From an uncultured Winogradskyella sp. (lineage in GTDB: Bacteria; Bacteroidota; Bacteroidia; Flavobacteriales; Flavobacteriaceae): 64,000 nucleotides of DNA. A program made the translations under genes and the position numbers. Positions 38,317 through 45,774 of the stretch are shown in pieces; position 1 is the stretch's first letter; each line of letters opens with the position of its first letter. The notes under the pieces were generated by a model. It was not told the origin of the DNA and ran no database searches. It worked only from the letters and a program-made list of their open reading frames with translations. The stretch lies in assembly GCF_947496485.1 (NCBI RefSeq), contig NZ_CANMCZ010000004.1, positions 186,001 through 250,000 of the forward strand, in the 5' to 3' direction.

Positions 38317-39207
38317 TTATTGAAATTCAGCTGGCACTTTATCTCTATGTTTCCAGCGTTTGTGTGTCCACAAATAATATTCAGGTGCTTCCAAGATTTG
38401 CTCTTCTAAAAGTTTAAAGAATATATCTGTGATTTCATAATTTTTATATTCTTTTGGGTGTTCTGTAATCGTATTAAAAGTTGTTTCATAAAAGCCACGT
38501 TTGATGCGTTTCACACTGAAAAACACGACTGCCATATCCAATTTTTTTGCCAACATCTCTGCACCTGTATACATAGGTACTTTAATACCCATAAATTCAT
38601 TCCAGTGAAATGCTTTATTGACTTTTGGCGATTGGTCTGAAGCGAATCCGTTAATCGTTAATTCTCCCTTTTTCTTGCACTCACTTAAAACCGAAAAGGT
38701 TTCTTTAGTAGTAATAAGATATGTATTGTGCCTTGCCCTAATACGCTTCACTAACTTGTCAAAATATTTATTAGCTAAACGTTTGTATATCGCGTAGCCT
38801 TTGTGCTCTATATATTTTTGCAGTATAAAAATCCATTCCCAACTACCATAATGGCCACACATTAAAATAATACTGCGTTGTTTTTTTTCGAGATCGTTAA
38901 TAACTTCTATGTTAGTGAATTTATAGCGCTTTTTTAACTCAGCTTCTGAAATAGATAATGATTTAATTGCTTCTACCATCATATCACATAAATGGTGATA
39001 AAATTTACTTGTGATAATAGAAATTTCGTTTTCAGATTTATCAGGGAACACTAATCTTAGGTTTTCTTTTACTGTAGATTTTCTATAACCAAATACGCGA
39101 TAAAGTAAAAAATAGAGTACATCAGATAAGCCATAAAGTAGCCTAAATGGAAGAATAGAAACTAACCAAAGGATAGGGTAAACTAATATATAGGCAATAA
39201 GTTGCAT
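38317..39207 (-). CDS. LpxL/HtrB-type lipid A or lysophospholipid acyltransferase
   Basis: 296 residues. An N-terminal membrane segment (LIAYILVYPILWLVSILPFR) is followed by the acyltransferase domain. The catalytic HX4E motif is HYGSWE in MCGHYGSWEWIF, and ASDQSPK and MGIKVPMYTGAEMLAKK are the downstream family blocks. Such enzymes add a secondary acyl chain to lipid A on the inner face of the inner membrane. The gene is divergent from the rhomboid gene, with 57 bases between starts. Confidence 0.9.
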   Translation of the reverse strand: MQLIAYILVYPILWLVSILPFRLLYGLSDVLYFLLYRVFGYRKSTVKENLRLVFPDKSENEISIITSKFYHHLCDMMVEAIKSLSISEAELKKRYKFTNIEVINDLEKKQRSIILMCGHYGSWEWIFILQKYIEHKGYAIYKRLANKYFDKLVKRIRARHNTYLITTKETFSVLSECKKKGELTINGFASDQSPKVNKAFHWNEFMGIKVPMYTGAEMLAKKLDMAVVFFSVKRIKRGFYETTFNTITEHPKEYKNYEITDIFFKLLEEQILEAPEYYLWTHKRWKHRDKVPAEFQ

Positions 39208-39264
39208 AGACGCATGTTCTTTCTAAAGCGCAAATATATTATATTTGAATCAATAGATAGTTTT

Positions 39265-39915
39265 ATGAACTTAGATCCGGTTACAATTGCAATAATAGCA
39301 ACGAACGTCATAATGTCTTTTAAAGGATTTGGTGATCGTTTATTTTTTGAAAAATATAAATTTAATGTAGGAAGTATAAGAAGAGGTGAGCAGATACGCA
39401 TGTTTAGTTCAGGTTTTTTACATGTAGATACTACACATTTATTTTTCAATATGTTTACGCTTTATTTCTTCGCAGATGCTGTAATATTTGAACTTGGTCA
39501 ATTAAATTTTATAATCATTTATGTTGCGAGTTTAATATTTGGTAATTTACTATCGTTATATTTTCACAAGGAAGAGTATTGGTATAACGCGGTAGGTGCT
39601 AGTGGAGCAGTAACTGGTGTCTTGTATGCAGCAATACTTTTACAACCAGAAATGAATTTGTATATGTTCTTTGTACCTATACCAATTCCGGGCTATGTTT
39701 TTGGTATTGGCTATTTGTTATACTCTATTTATGGCATGAAAAAAAGAATAGGAAATATTGGGCACGATGCTCACTTTGGAGGAGCAGTAGGCGGTTATGC
39801 CGTCACACTTATACTATTACCGAGTTTATTTGAAACTGATTTAGGTCATATAGGCTTATTGGCGATACCTATTATTATTCTTTTTGTTTTGTATAAAACA
39901 GGAAAGCTCAATTAA
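39265..39915 (+). CDS. Rhomboid-family intramembrane serine protease
   Basis: 216 residues from the ATG at 39265 (MNLDPVTIAI), chosen over the earlier frame start because the preceding 21 codons overlap the divergent acyltransferase gene and do not look like a membrane leader. About six helices are predicted. The nucleophile is in YNAVGASGAVTGVLYA (GASG), the catalytic histidine in GHDAHFGGAVGGYA, and an HLFFNM motif lies in the second helix. It would cleave transmembrane substrates in the inner membrane. Confidence 0.9.
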   Translation: MNLDPVTIAIIATNVIMSFKGFGDRLFFEKYKFNVGSIRRGEQIRMFSSGFLHVDTTHLFFNMFTLYFFADAVIFELGQLNFIIIYVASLIFGNLLSLYFHKEEYWYNAVGASGAVTGVLYAAILLQPEMNLYMFFVPIPIPGYVFGIGYLLYSIYGMKKRIGNIGHDAHFGGAVGGYAVTLILLPSLFETDLGHIGLLAIPIIILFVLYKTGKLN

Positions 39916-40083
39916 CTCTAATTGAGTCTCCTAATAATTTTAGATAAGATTAATTATTTAAAGAATCACACAATTTCATTGCCTTACACTTAATAAGACT
40001 AAGCAGAAAAATTGAAAGATACTTTGCGAAGTAAATCTTAAAATAGTTCCTAGCCATTTTATAAGAATCATAATATTTTACAA

Positions 40084-40091
40084 TACTTTTG
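40084..40091 (+). promoter_or_regulatory. Candidate -7 box of mnmE
   Basis: TACTTTTG (TAnnTTTG) 17 bases before the mnmE ATG. The gap 39916-40108 holds nothing else that I recognise. Confidence 0.45.
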
Positions 40092-40108
40092 TAGTAAAGC
40101 AAAGAACT

Positions 40109-41494
40109 ATGCATAACGATACTATTGTAGCTTTAGCAACTCCTTCTGGTAGCGGAGCGATTGCTGTAATACGTTTATCTGGTGATGATGCTATTGCTAT
40201 TGCTTCACAAAACTTTAAATCAGTTTCTAATAAGGTTTTAAAACAGCAAAGTACGCATACCATCCATTTAGGACATATCGTTGATGGTGAGCGAACAATT
40301 GATGAGGTTTTAGTCTCTATTTTTAAAAATCCAAATTCCTATACTGGTGAAGATGTCATAGAAATATCTTGTCATGGCTCATCTTATATTCAGCAGGAAA
40401 TCATTCAGTTGTTTTTAAGACAAGGTTGCAGAATGGCAACTGCTGGTGAATTTACGCTAAGAGCTTTTTTAAATGGTAAGTTAGATTTGAGTCAGGCAGA
40501 AGCTGTAGCCGATTTAATATCAAGTGATAATGAAGCTTCTCATCAAATAGCTATGCAGCAAATGCGTGGAGGCTTTTCTTCTGAGATTGCTAAACTTAGA
40601 GAAGAACTTCTAAACTTTGCATCTTTAATAGAGTTAGAGCTCGATTTTGCAGAAGAGGATGTAGAATTTGCAGATAGAAAACAATTTAAAGAGCTTATAG
40701 AGCGGATTAACTTTGTGTTGAAGCGTTTGATAGATTCTTTTGCTGTAGGTAATGTGATTAAAAATGGTATACCTGTAGCCATTGTTGGAGAACCAAATGT
40801 TGGTAAATCCACATTACTTAATGCCTTGCTCAATGAAGATAGAGCTATTGTATCTGAAATTGCAGGAACTACAAGAGATACTATTGAAGACGAGATCTCC
40901 ATTGGAGGTATTGGTTTTCGATTTATAGATACAGCAGGTATTCGTGAGACTCAAGATATTGTTGAGAGTATTGGCATAAAAAAGACCTTCGAAAAAATAG
41001 AACAATCTCAAGTGGTCATTTATTTGTTTGATGCTCAAATGAATATTAAAAATTTGGAAGCTGTAAGAGTTGAGATTGAAAAAATACGAAACAAACACCC
41101 GCAAAAACCTTTATTGATTATAGCGAATAAAATAGATACTCTTGACGATATTCAATTAGCAGAAATTAATGCATCAATTCCAGATGTCTCATTATTATCT
41201 GCTAAAACTGGCTTTGGTGTCGAGCAATTGACAAATTCACTTCTTAACTTAATAAATACAGGTGCATTAAGAAATAATGAAACCATTGTCACTAATACAC
41301 GTCATTACGATGCTTTGTTGAAAGCTTTTGAAGAAATACAAAAAGTGCAACATGGATTAGAAACAGGACTCTCTGGTGATTTGTTGGCAATTGATATACG
41401 CCAAGCCTTGTATCACTTTGGTGAGATTACGGGAGAGATTACTAATGATGATCTATTAGGCAATATTTTTGCGAATTTTTGTATTGGGAAGTAA
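40109..41494 (+). CDS. mnmE: tRNA uridine-5-carboxymethylaminomethyl modification GTPase
   Basis: 461 residues. With MnmG it installs the cmnm5 group on U34 of tRNAs. The N-terminal tetrahydrofolate-binding domain (TIVALATPSGSGAIAVIRLSG), helical domain and inserted G domain are all present: G1 VGEPNVGKSTL, G2/G3 AGTTRDTIE and DTAGIRET, G4 ANKID, and the C-terminal FCIGK that carries the catalytic cysteine. The reading frame is intact to its normal end even though a mobile element begins directly downstream, so insertion regenerated or preserved the 3' end. Confidence 0.97.
   Translation: MHNDTIVALATPSGSGAIAVIRLSGDDAIAIASQNFKSVSNKVLKQQSTHTIHLGHIVDGERTIDEVLVSIFKNPNSYTGEDVIEISCHGSSYIQQEIIQLFLRQGCRMATAGEFTLRAFLNGKLDLSQAEAVADLISSDNEASHQIAMQQMRGGFSSEIAKLREELLNFASLIELELDFAEEDVEFADRKQFKELIERINFVLKRLIDSFAVGNVIKNGIPVAIVGEPNVGKSTLLNALLNEDRAIVSEIAGTTRDTIEDEISIGGIGFRFIDTAGIRETQDIVESIGIKKTFEKIEQSQVVIYLFDAQMNIKNLEAVRVEIEKIRNKHPQKPLLIIANKIDTLDDIQLAEINASIPDVSLLSAKTGFGVEQLTNSLLNLINTGALRNNETIVTNTRHYDALLKAFEEIQKVQHGLETGLSGDLLAIDIRQALYHFGEITGEITNDDLLGNIFANFCIGK
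41477..41494 (+). other. Probable attachment site (attL) at the 3' end of mnmE
   Basis: The last 18 bases of mnmE (ending GTATTGGGAAGTAA) encode the invariant FCIGK C-terminus. Element genes begin right after. The 3' end of mnmE (trmE/thdF) is the established target of SGI1-type islands in Proteobacteria; its use here by a Bacteroidota recombinase is inferred. The second copy would lie outside the window. Confidence 0.45.
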
Positions 41495-41500
41495 CTTACT

Positions 41501-41564
41501 TTCTTTTATTTGTTAATCCCTTGTTATTGTAGACTTTATAGTGTTTTATCTTCTTTTATTTGTT
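41501..41564 (+). repeat. 14-bp direct repeats 50 bp apart at element left end
   Basis: TTCTTTTATTTGTT occurs at 41501-41514 and again at 41551-41564. They sit 7 and 57 bases after the mnmE stop, where core- or arm-type recombinase sites would be expected. Confidence 0.7.
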
Positions 41565-41615
41565 GCTTATTTGCTCTTTTTTGATTAAATTTGTTGTGTA
41601 TCTGTTGCCTTAAAT

Positions 41616-41638
41616 ACAGATTTGTTGCCCAAATCTGT
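41616..41638 (+). promoter_or_regulatory. 9-bp perfect inverted repeat upstream of the excisionase-like gene
   Basis: ACAGATTTG, loop TTGCC, CAAATCTGT. It lies between the direct repeats and the GCACCA array and may be an operator or protein-binding site. Confidence 0.55.
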
Positions 41639-41662
41639 TGGCGAGATTAAAGGCGAAATGAT

Positions 41663-41708
41663 GCACCATAACGCACCACGTTGCACCATTGCGCTACATA
41701 AAGCACCA
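41663..41708 (+). repeat. Helically phased GCACCA iteron array
   Basis: GCACCA occurs at 41663, 41673, 41683 and 41703, with a degenerate GCTACA at 41693: five sites at exact 10-bp spacing on one face of the helix. The array ends 3 bases before the ATG of the excisionase-like gene. The pattern fits cooperative binding of a recombination directionality factor or the integrase arm domain. Confidence 0.7.
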
Positions 41709-41711
41709 TTT

Positions 41712-42077
41712 ATGAGCAGTAATTTATTCATTCCTAAAACTTGTAAGCATTGTGGTAATGCGTTCACAGCACGTACAACAGTTACCAAATACTGTGGCGA
41801 TATTTGTGCAAAAAGAGCTTATAAGGCACGCAAGCGTCAAGAAAAAATCCAAGCTACTCTTACTGAAGATATGCAACAACAAAAAGAAATTGTTGAGGTT
41901 CACAATACTAATGCTGTAAATAACAAAGATTTTTTAAGCGTAACAGAAGCCTCACAACTTATTGGGGTGAGTAGATGGACCATTCAAAGAATGATTCAAC
42001 AAGGACGTTTAAAAGCGGTTCCTTTTGGTAGAAAGCGTATTGTGGCCAGATGGCAAATAGAAAACCTCTTTAATTAA
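41712..42077 (+). CDS. Zinc-ribbon plus excisionase-type HTH DNA-binding protein
   Basis: 121 residues from the ATG at 41712 (MSSNLFIPKTCKHCG). A longer frame to 41622 would have to translate the phased GCACCA repeats, so the later start is preferred. The N-terminus has a treble-clef-like zinc site (CKHCGNAFTARTTVTKYCGDIC). The C-terminus is a MerR/excisionase HTH (FLSVTEASQLIGVSRWTIQRM, then IQQGRLKAVPFGRKRI). Being directly before the integrase gene (7 bases), it is probably the recombination directionality factor or the repressor of the integration operon. Confidence 0.8.
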   Translation: MSSNLFIPKTCKHCGNAFTARTTVTKYCGDICAKRAYKARKRQEKIQATLTEDMQQQKEIVEVHNTNAVNNKDFLSVTEASQLIGVSRWTIQRMIQQGRLKAVPFGRKRIVARWQIENLFN

Positions 42078-42084
42078 TTCCATT

Positions 42085-43179
42085 ATGAAAGTAACATTAA
42101 GACAACGCAAGAAGAACGACAAAATAAGCCTGTATTTAGATTACTATCATAAAGGCAAACGTAAAACAGAATACTTACGCTTATACCTTACACCTAATCC
42201 TAAAACAAAAACGGAAAGAGAGGTTAATAAAAAAACCAAACAATTGGCTGAAACTATATGTGCACAGCGACAAATTGAAATTCAAAACGGTATTTATGGC
42301 TTTCAAGATATTGAGAAGCTAAAAGGTAGTTTTATTACTTACATCACAGCTTTAGCAGAAAAGAAAAATACAAGCTCTGGCAATTATGGTAATTGGAATA
42401 GTATGCTAAAACATTTAAAAAAGTTTTGTCCAACAGATGTTAGTTTTCAAGACATAGACAAATCGTTTGTTGAGCGTTTCAAAGAGTATTTAGATAAAGA
42501 TGCAATAGGTAGAGCAGGTAAGCAACTGTCTCAAAATTCAAAATATTCGTATTACGGTAAATTTTCAGCTGCATTAAAACAAGCGGTCAAGGATGGCATA
42601 TTAAAAGTAAATCCTGCAAATGGTGTAGAGTATTTTAAACAAGGTGAACCTCAACGAGAATTTTTAACGCTTGATGAATTACAAAAGGCAGTTAATACAG
42701 AATGTGAACTGCCTATTTTAAAGAATGCTTTTATTTTTTCAGCTTTAACCGGATTACGTTGGTCAGATATTGAAAAACTAATATGGTCAGAAATCCAGCA
42801 CTCAAAAGAAATGGGATGTTATATCCGATTTAGGCAAAAGAAAACTAAAGGAGTTGAAACCTTACCAATATCAGACCAAGCAAGAAATCTATTAGGAGAA
42901 AAAGGTAATCCAGACGATAAAGTATTTGATGGCTTACATTATAGTGCCTGGTCTAATTTAAAATTACAACAATGGATGATGAAGGCAGGTATTACTAAAA
43001 CTATTACGTTTCATTGTGCGCGTCATACCTACGCTACCTTACAATTAACTTTGGGTACAGACATATATACTGTATCAAAATTATTAGGTCATAAAGAGTT
43101 ACGCACTACACAGATATATGCCAAAGTAATTGACGATAAAAAGAAAGAAGCTGCTAACCGTATTCAACTGGATTTATAA
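42085..43179 (+). CDS. Tyrosine recombinase (element integrase)
   Basis: 364 residues. An arm-type DNA-binding N-terminus (KVTLRQRKKNDKISLYLDYY), a SAM-like core-binding domain (about 105-200) and a C-terminal catalytic domain. The catalytic set is complete: R225 in TGLRWSDIEK, a lysine near RQKKTKG, H310-x-x-R313 in FHCARHTYATL, H336 in LLGHKELRTT, and the nucleophile Y345 in TQIYAKV. It would integrate and excise the element at the mnmE site. Its stop overlaps the next ATG by one base (TAATG). Confidence 0.93.
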   Translation: MKVTLRQRKKNDKISLYLDYYHKGKRKTEYLRLYLTPNPKTKTEREVNKKTKQLAETICAQRQIEIQNGIYGFQDIEKLKGSFITYITALAEKKNTSSGNYGNWNSMLKHLKKFCPTDVSFQDIDKSFVERFKEYLDKDAIGRAGKQLSQNSKYSYYGKFSAALKQAVKDGILKVNPANGVEYFKQGEPQREFLTLDELQKAVNTECELPILKNAFIFSALTGLRWSDIEKLIWSEIQHSKEMGCYIRFRQKKTKGVETLPISDQARNLLGEKGNPDDKVFDGLHYSAWSNLKLQQWMMKAGITKTITFHCARHTYATLQLTLGTDIYTVSKLLGHKELRTTQIYAKVIDDKKKEAANRIQLDL

Positions 43180-44126
43180 TGAAAGGAAGTATATTTTCAA
43201 GTTTGGTTTCTATAACCAATGGCTTACATAGAGATAATAGACAGGAAAAGGATTTTAAATACCTACTGTCTGATTTTAAATTGAATCCAAAAGCCAATAA
43301 TGCAGTTTTTAAAGTAAACTTTAAAAAGCCTTTAAATGCGAAAAAAGAATACTATCAAAAGCTAATATTTAATGAAACAGAAAATACAGTAGCATCATTT
43401 GCGAAGGAATTTCCTAAAAATGCAACTACACCAGAAAATAAATACACCTATATCATTCTACTTAATAAATTTGATAAGTACTTAAATGACATTGCAACTT
43501 ATATCAATAAAAGAGGAATAACAGCAGATTTAAATAATGATGACAATTATATCATAAACAACCTAAAAGCGTCTGTTATGAGGTTGTATGCTGAACTACA
43601 AGAGCAATACGGACAGTTTTCGGAAAATACAAAATTCTCTATTTCTGAAATTGCAGAAAAATACTTTAATGATGAAACTTTTGATGTTAGCTTAATAGAA
43701 AAGAGCACCACTAAAAAAGTTGCTACCAAAAAAACATCAAAATCTAAAGCAACACCCAAGACTTCTTTTGGATATAAAAGTAATGACACTTCAACTTTGC
43801 TAACTGTACTTAAACAAGTAAATCTAAAAATCGATTTGTTAGATAACCGCACAACTGTTGAACAGTTGCAACAATTGTTATTAGCAAAAGATTTTGCAAA
43901 TACAGAATCGCAAATTTATCTTCAATGTGAAACTACACAGTTTAGTTACCTTGTAACAAAACTTAAACCGTTTTTTAATGGTTTCAATCCTACCTCAATA
44001 GAACGTTCTGGAAAATTTATTACTAAAACAGGTACGCTATTAAAGGCGAATAATCTTCACAAAAACAAAGTTCACAACCCAAAAGAAAAGGAAGAAATAG
44101 ATAAAATCATCCAACAACTGCAATAA
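43179..44126 (+). CDS. Element protein of unknown function
   Basis: 315 residues, coupled to the integrase by a TAATG overlap. The N-terminal 170 residues are helical and polar. A basic low-complexity linker (KSTTKKVATKKTSKSKATPK, about 185-205) separates them from a C-terminal domain with LLTVLKQVNLKIDLLDNRTT and a TQFSYLVTKLKPFF block. I do not recognise the family; it is the kind of accessory gene often found after integrases in Bacteroidota elements. The linker could bind DNA. Confidence 0.6.
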   Translation: MKGSIFSSLVSITNGLHRDNRQEKDFKYLLSDFKLNPKANNAVFKVNFKKPLNAKKEYYQKLIFNETENTVASFAKEFPKNATTPENKYTYIILLNKFDKYLNDIATYINKRGITADLNNDDNYIINNLKASVMRLYAELQEQYGQFSENTKFSISEIAEKYFNDETFDVSLIEKSTTKKVATKKTSKSKATPKTSFGYKSNDTSTLLTVLKQVNLKIDLLDNRTTVEQLQQLLLAKDFANTESQIYLQCETTQFSYLVTKLKPFFNGFNPTSIERSGKFITKTGTLLKANNLHKNKVHNPKEKEEIDKIIQQLQ

Positions 44127-44128
44127 AA

Positions 44129-44159
44129 AACAGTAAGAATAGTAAGAAACCTTACTGTT
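44129..44159 (+). terminator. Hairpin after the integrase operon
   Basis: AACAGTAAG (44129-44137) pairs with CTTACTGTT (44151-44159), directly after the stop of the unknown element gene. The following bases (GTCTTACCC) are only weakly T-rich, so termination is likely but not certain. Confidence 0.5.
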
Positions 44160-44238
44160 GTCTTACCCTTGTTTTACACTCTTACTAAAATCGGAAAGCC
44201 AATTTTGAACCTTTGTCCTGTTCTTGAAAACCAAGAAT

Positions 44239-44256
44239 GACATTTGGCCAGATGTC
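44239..44256 (+). promoter_or_regulatory. 18-bp near-palindrome upstream of the HTH gene pair
   Basis: GACATTTGGCCAGATGTC has one mismatched pair (T/G at positions 6 and 13) and is centred on TGGCCA. It ends 30 bases before the ATG of the first HTH gene, an operator-like position. Confidence 0.5.
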
Positions 44257-44286
44257 CATTTACTATAAACTAAAATTTTATTAGTT

Positions 44287-44586
44287 ATGGACGAAATATT
44301 AGAACGTCTCAAAATTATCGAACAGCACGTTTTAGACAGAAACATTATTGTAAAAAACGTATTGAGTTTTAACGAAGCGTGTAAGTTTTTGGAATTATCA
44401 CAATCCCATTTATATAAACTTACAAGCACAGGAACCATTCCACATTATAAACCGAATGGTAAGAAAATTTATTTTAACAGAGTTGAATTAGAACAATGGT
44501 TATTAAGTAACCGTGTTGATTCACAAGACGAAATCGAACAGCAAGCTGCCGATTACCTCATTAAGAAAGGAGCGGTGAAGTTATGA
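44287..44586 (+). CDS. Excisionase-family HTH protein 1
   Basis: 99 residues. A short coiled N-terminus (MDEILERLKIIEQHVLDRN) precedes a MerR/excisionase HTH: LSFNEACKFLELSQSHLYKL, then TIPHYKPNGKKIYFNRVELE and a WLLSNRV helix. Such proteins bind DNA near replication or excision sites of Bacteroidota elements. It overlaps the next gene by 4 bases (ATGA), indicating translational coupling. Upstream lies an 18-bp near-palindrome. Confidence 0.85.
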   Translation: MDEILERLKIIEQHVLDRNIIVKNVLSFNEACKFLELSQSHLYKLTSTGTIPHYKPNGKKIYFNRVELEQWLLSNRVDSQDEIEQQAADYLIKKGAVKL

Positions 44587-44879
44587 CGGAAATAATCGAT
44601 TTACTCTTAACGCTCTCACAAGATATTAAGGACTTAAAAGCACGTATCGAATTGTTGCGACAATCGAGAGCAGAAGTATTAAAAGATACGTGGATAGACA
44701 ATCAATATGTATTGCAGACCTTACATATAAGTAAGCGAACACTACAAACTTTAAGAACCAATGGTACTTTGCCTTACAGCAAAGTAAAAGGTAAATTTTA
44801 CTATAGAGTTGCTGATATAGAGCAATTGCTTCAAGACAACTACTACAACCATAATTTCAAGCAAGATGGAAATAAGTAG
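44583..44879 (+). CDS. Excisionase-family HTH protein 2
   Basis: 98 residues. A coiled N-terminal helix (IIDLLLTLSQDIKDLKARIE) is followed by an HTH: WIDNQYVLQTLHISKRTLQT, then GTLPYSKVKGKFYYRVADIE. It is paralogous in layout to the preceding protein; pairs like this are common in CTnDOT-like and related elements, upstream of BT4734/DUF3987 genes. It overlaps the next gene by 14 bases. Confidence 0.85.
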   Translation: MTEIIDLLLTLSQDIKDLKARIELLRQSRAEVLKDTWIDNQYVLQTLHISKRTLQTLRTNGTLPYSKVKGKFYYRVADIEQLLQDNYYNHNFKQDGNK

Positions 44880-45774
44880 AGAAGCAATTTTAGACAAAAC
44901 ACATTATGGTTTAAAAATCTATGCCTATGTGTTGAGACAGTATTATCCTAATCAAACAGTCCTTTCTGTAAAAGGAAGGGACTGTGGGATAACTCGCAAT
45001 CCGTTTAACGGTGGTAAAGAAACCTTACATATTCATATTGATGGTATAATAGCAACACATCGAGATACAGAATTAGAAGCCTTTAAAGGTGATGTATTTG
45101 ATTTTGCACAATACCATTTTAGAATAAACGATGAAGAAGAATTATTCCAGAAGATAAATCAAGAGTTACATTTAAATTTAGAAATAAAAGAGAAAGACGA
45201 ATTAGAATGGCTTAATGAACCAGATGATACCTGGTATGCTAACTGTAGCTTTTTCAAAGCACCTGTTCGCAATGTGTTTCCTTCGGAAACTCTGCGATTA
45301 CATCAAGTATTTGAATTAATCACAAGTGATAAATACAAAAGAATTACTGAAGAGTTAAGAGCAATTACCAATGTAAAAGAAGCACGTAAATTCAAAGCGA
45401 ATCGCTTTGATTACGTAACACTTTCAGGAATATTTGAAAAACGTAGTGATAGCAATTTGCTAAAGCATTCTAATTTATTAACTATTGATTTTGACCATTT
45501 AGAGAATCTACAAGAGTTAAGAACACAACTCTTAAATGATGAATATTTTGAAACCGAAATGCTCTTTATTTCACCATCTGGTGATGGCCTAAAATGGATT
45601 ATTAGAATAGATATTTCAGAAGTATCGCATTCAGAATATTTCACAGCAGTAGCAAATTACATTAAACACAATTATAACATTGAGGTTGACCAGTCAGGTA
45701 AAGACGTTTCCAGAGCGTGTTTTTTACCATACGACCCAACAGCCTTTTTACATAAAAGACATCAAGCATTATGA
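44866..45774 (+). CDS. BT4734/VirE N-terminal domain protein
   Basis: 302 residues. The C-terminal two-thirds contain the VirE N-terminal-like domain with the pattern NLLKHSNLLTIDFDHLENLQ, LFISPSGDGLKWIIRIDISE and SRACFLPYDP. This catalytic-core-like fold is related to primases and DNA-processing enzymes and is widespread in Bacteroidota mobile elements. The N-terminal part resembles a CHC2-like zinc-less primase fragment (VKGRDCGITRNPFNGGKETL). It is coupled by a 4-base overlap with the DUF3987 gene and probably acts with it in element replication. Confidence 0.85.
   Translation: MEISREAILDKTHYGLKIYAYVLRQYYPNQTVLSVKGRDCGITRNPFNGGKETLHIHIDGIIATHRDTELEAFKGDVFDFAQYHFRINDEEELFQKINQELHLNLEIKEKDELEWLNEPDDTWYANCSFFKAPVRNVFPSETLRLHQVFELITSDKYKRITEELRAITNVKEARKFKANRFDYVTLSGIFEKRSDSNLLKHSNLLTIDFDHLENLQELRTQLLNDEYFETEMLFISPSGDGLKWIIRIDISEVSHSEYFTAVANYIKHNYNIEVDQSGKDVSRACFLPYDPTAFLHKRHQAL

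Noticed and set aside
41585..41788. Minus-strand open frame across the element left end
   Set aside because: It runs through the phased repeats and the start of the HTH gene and has no family features.
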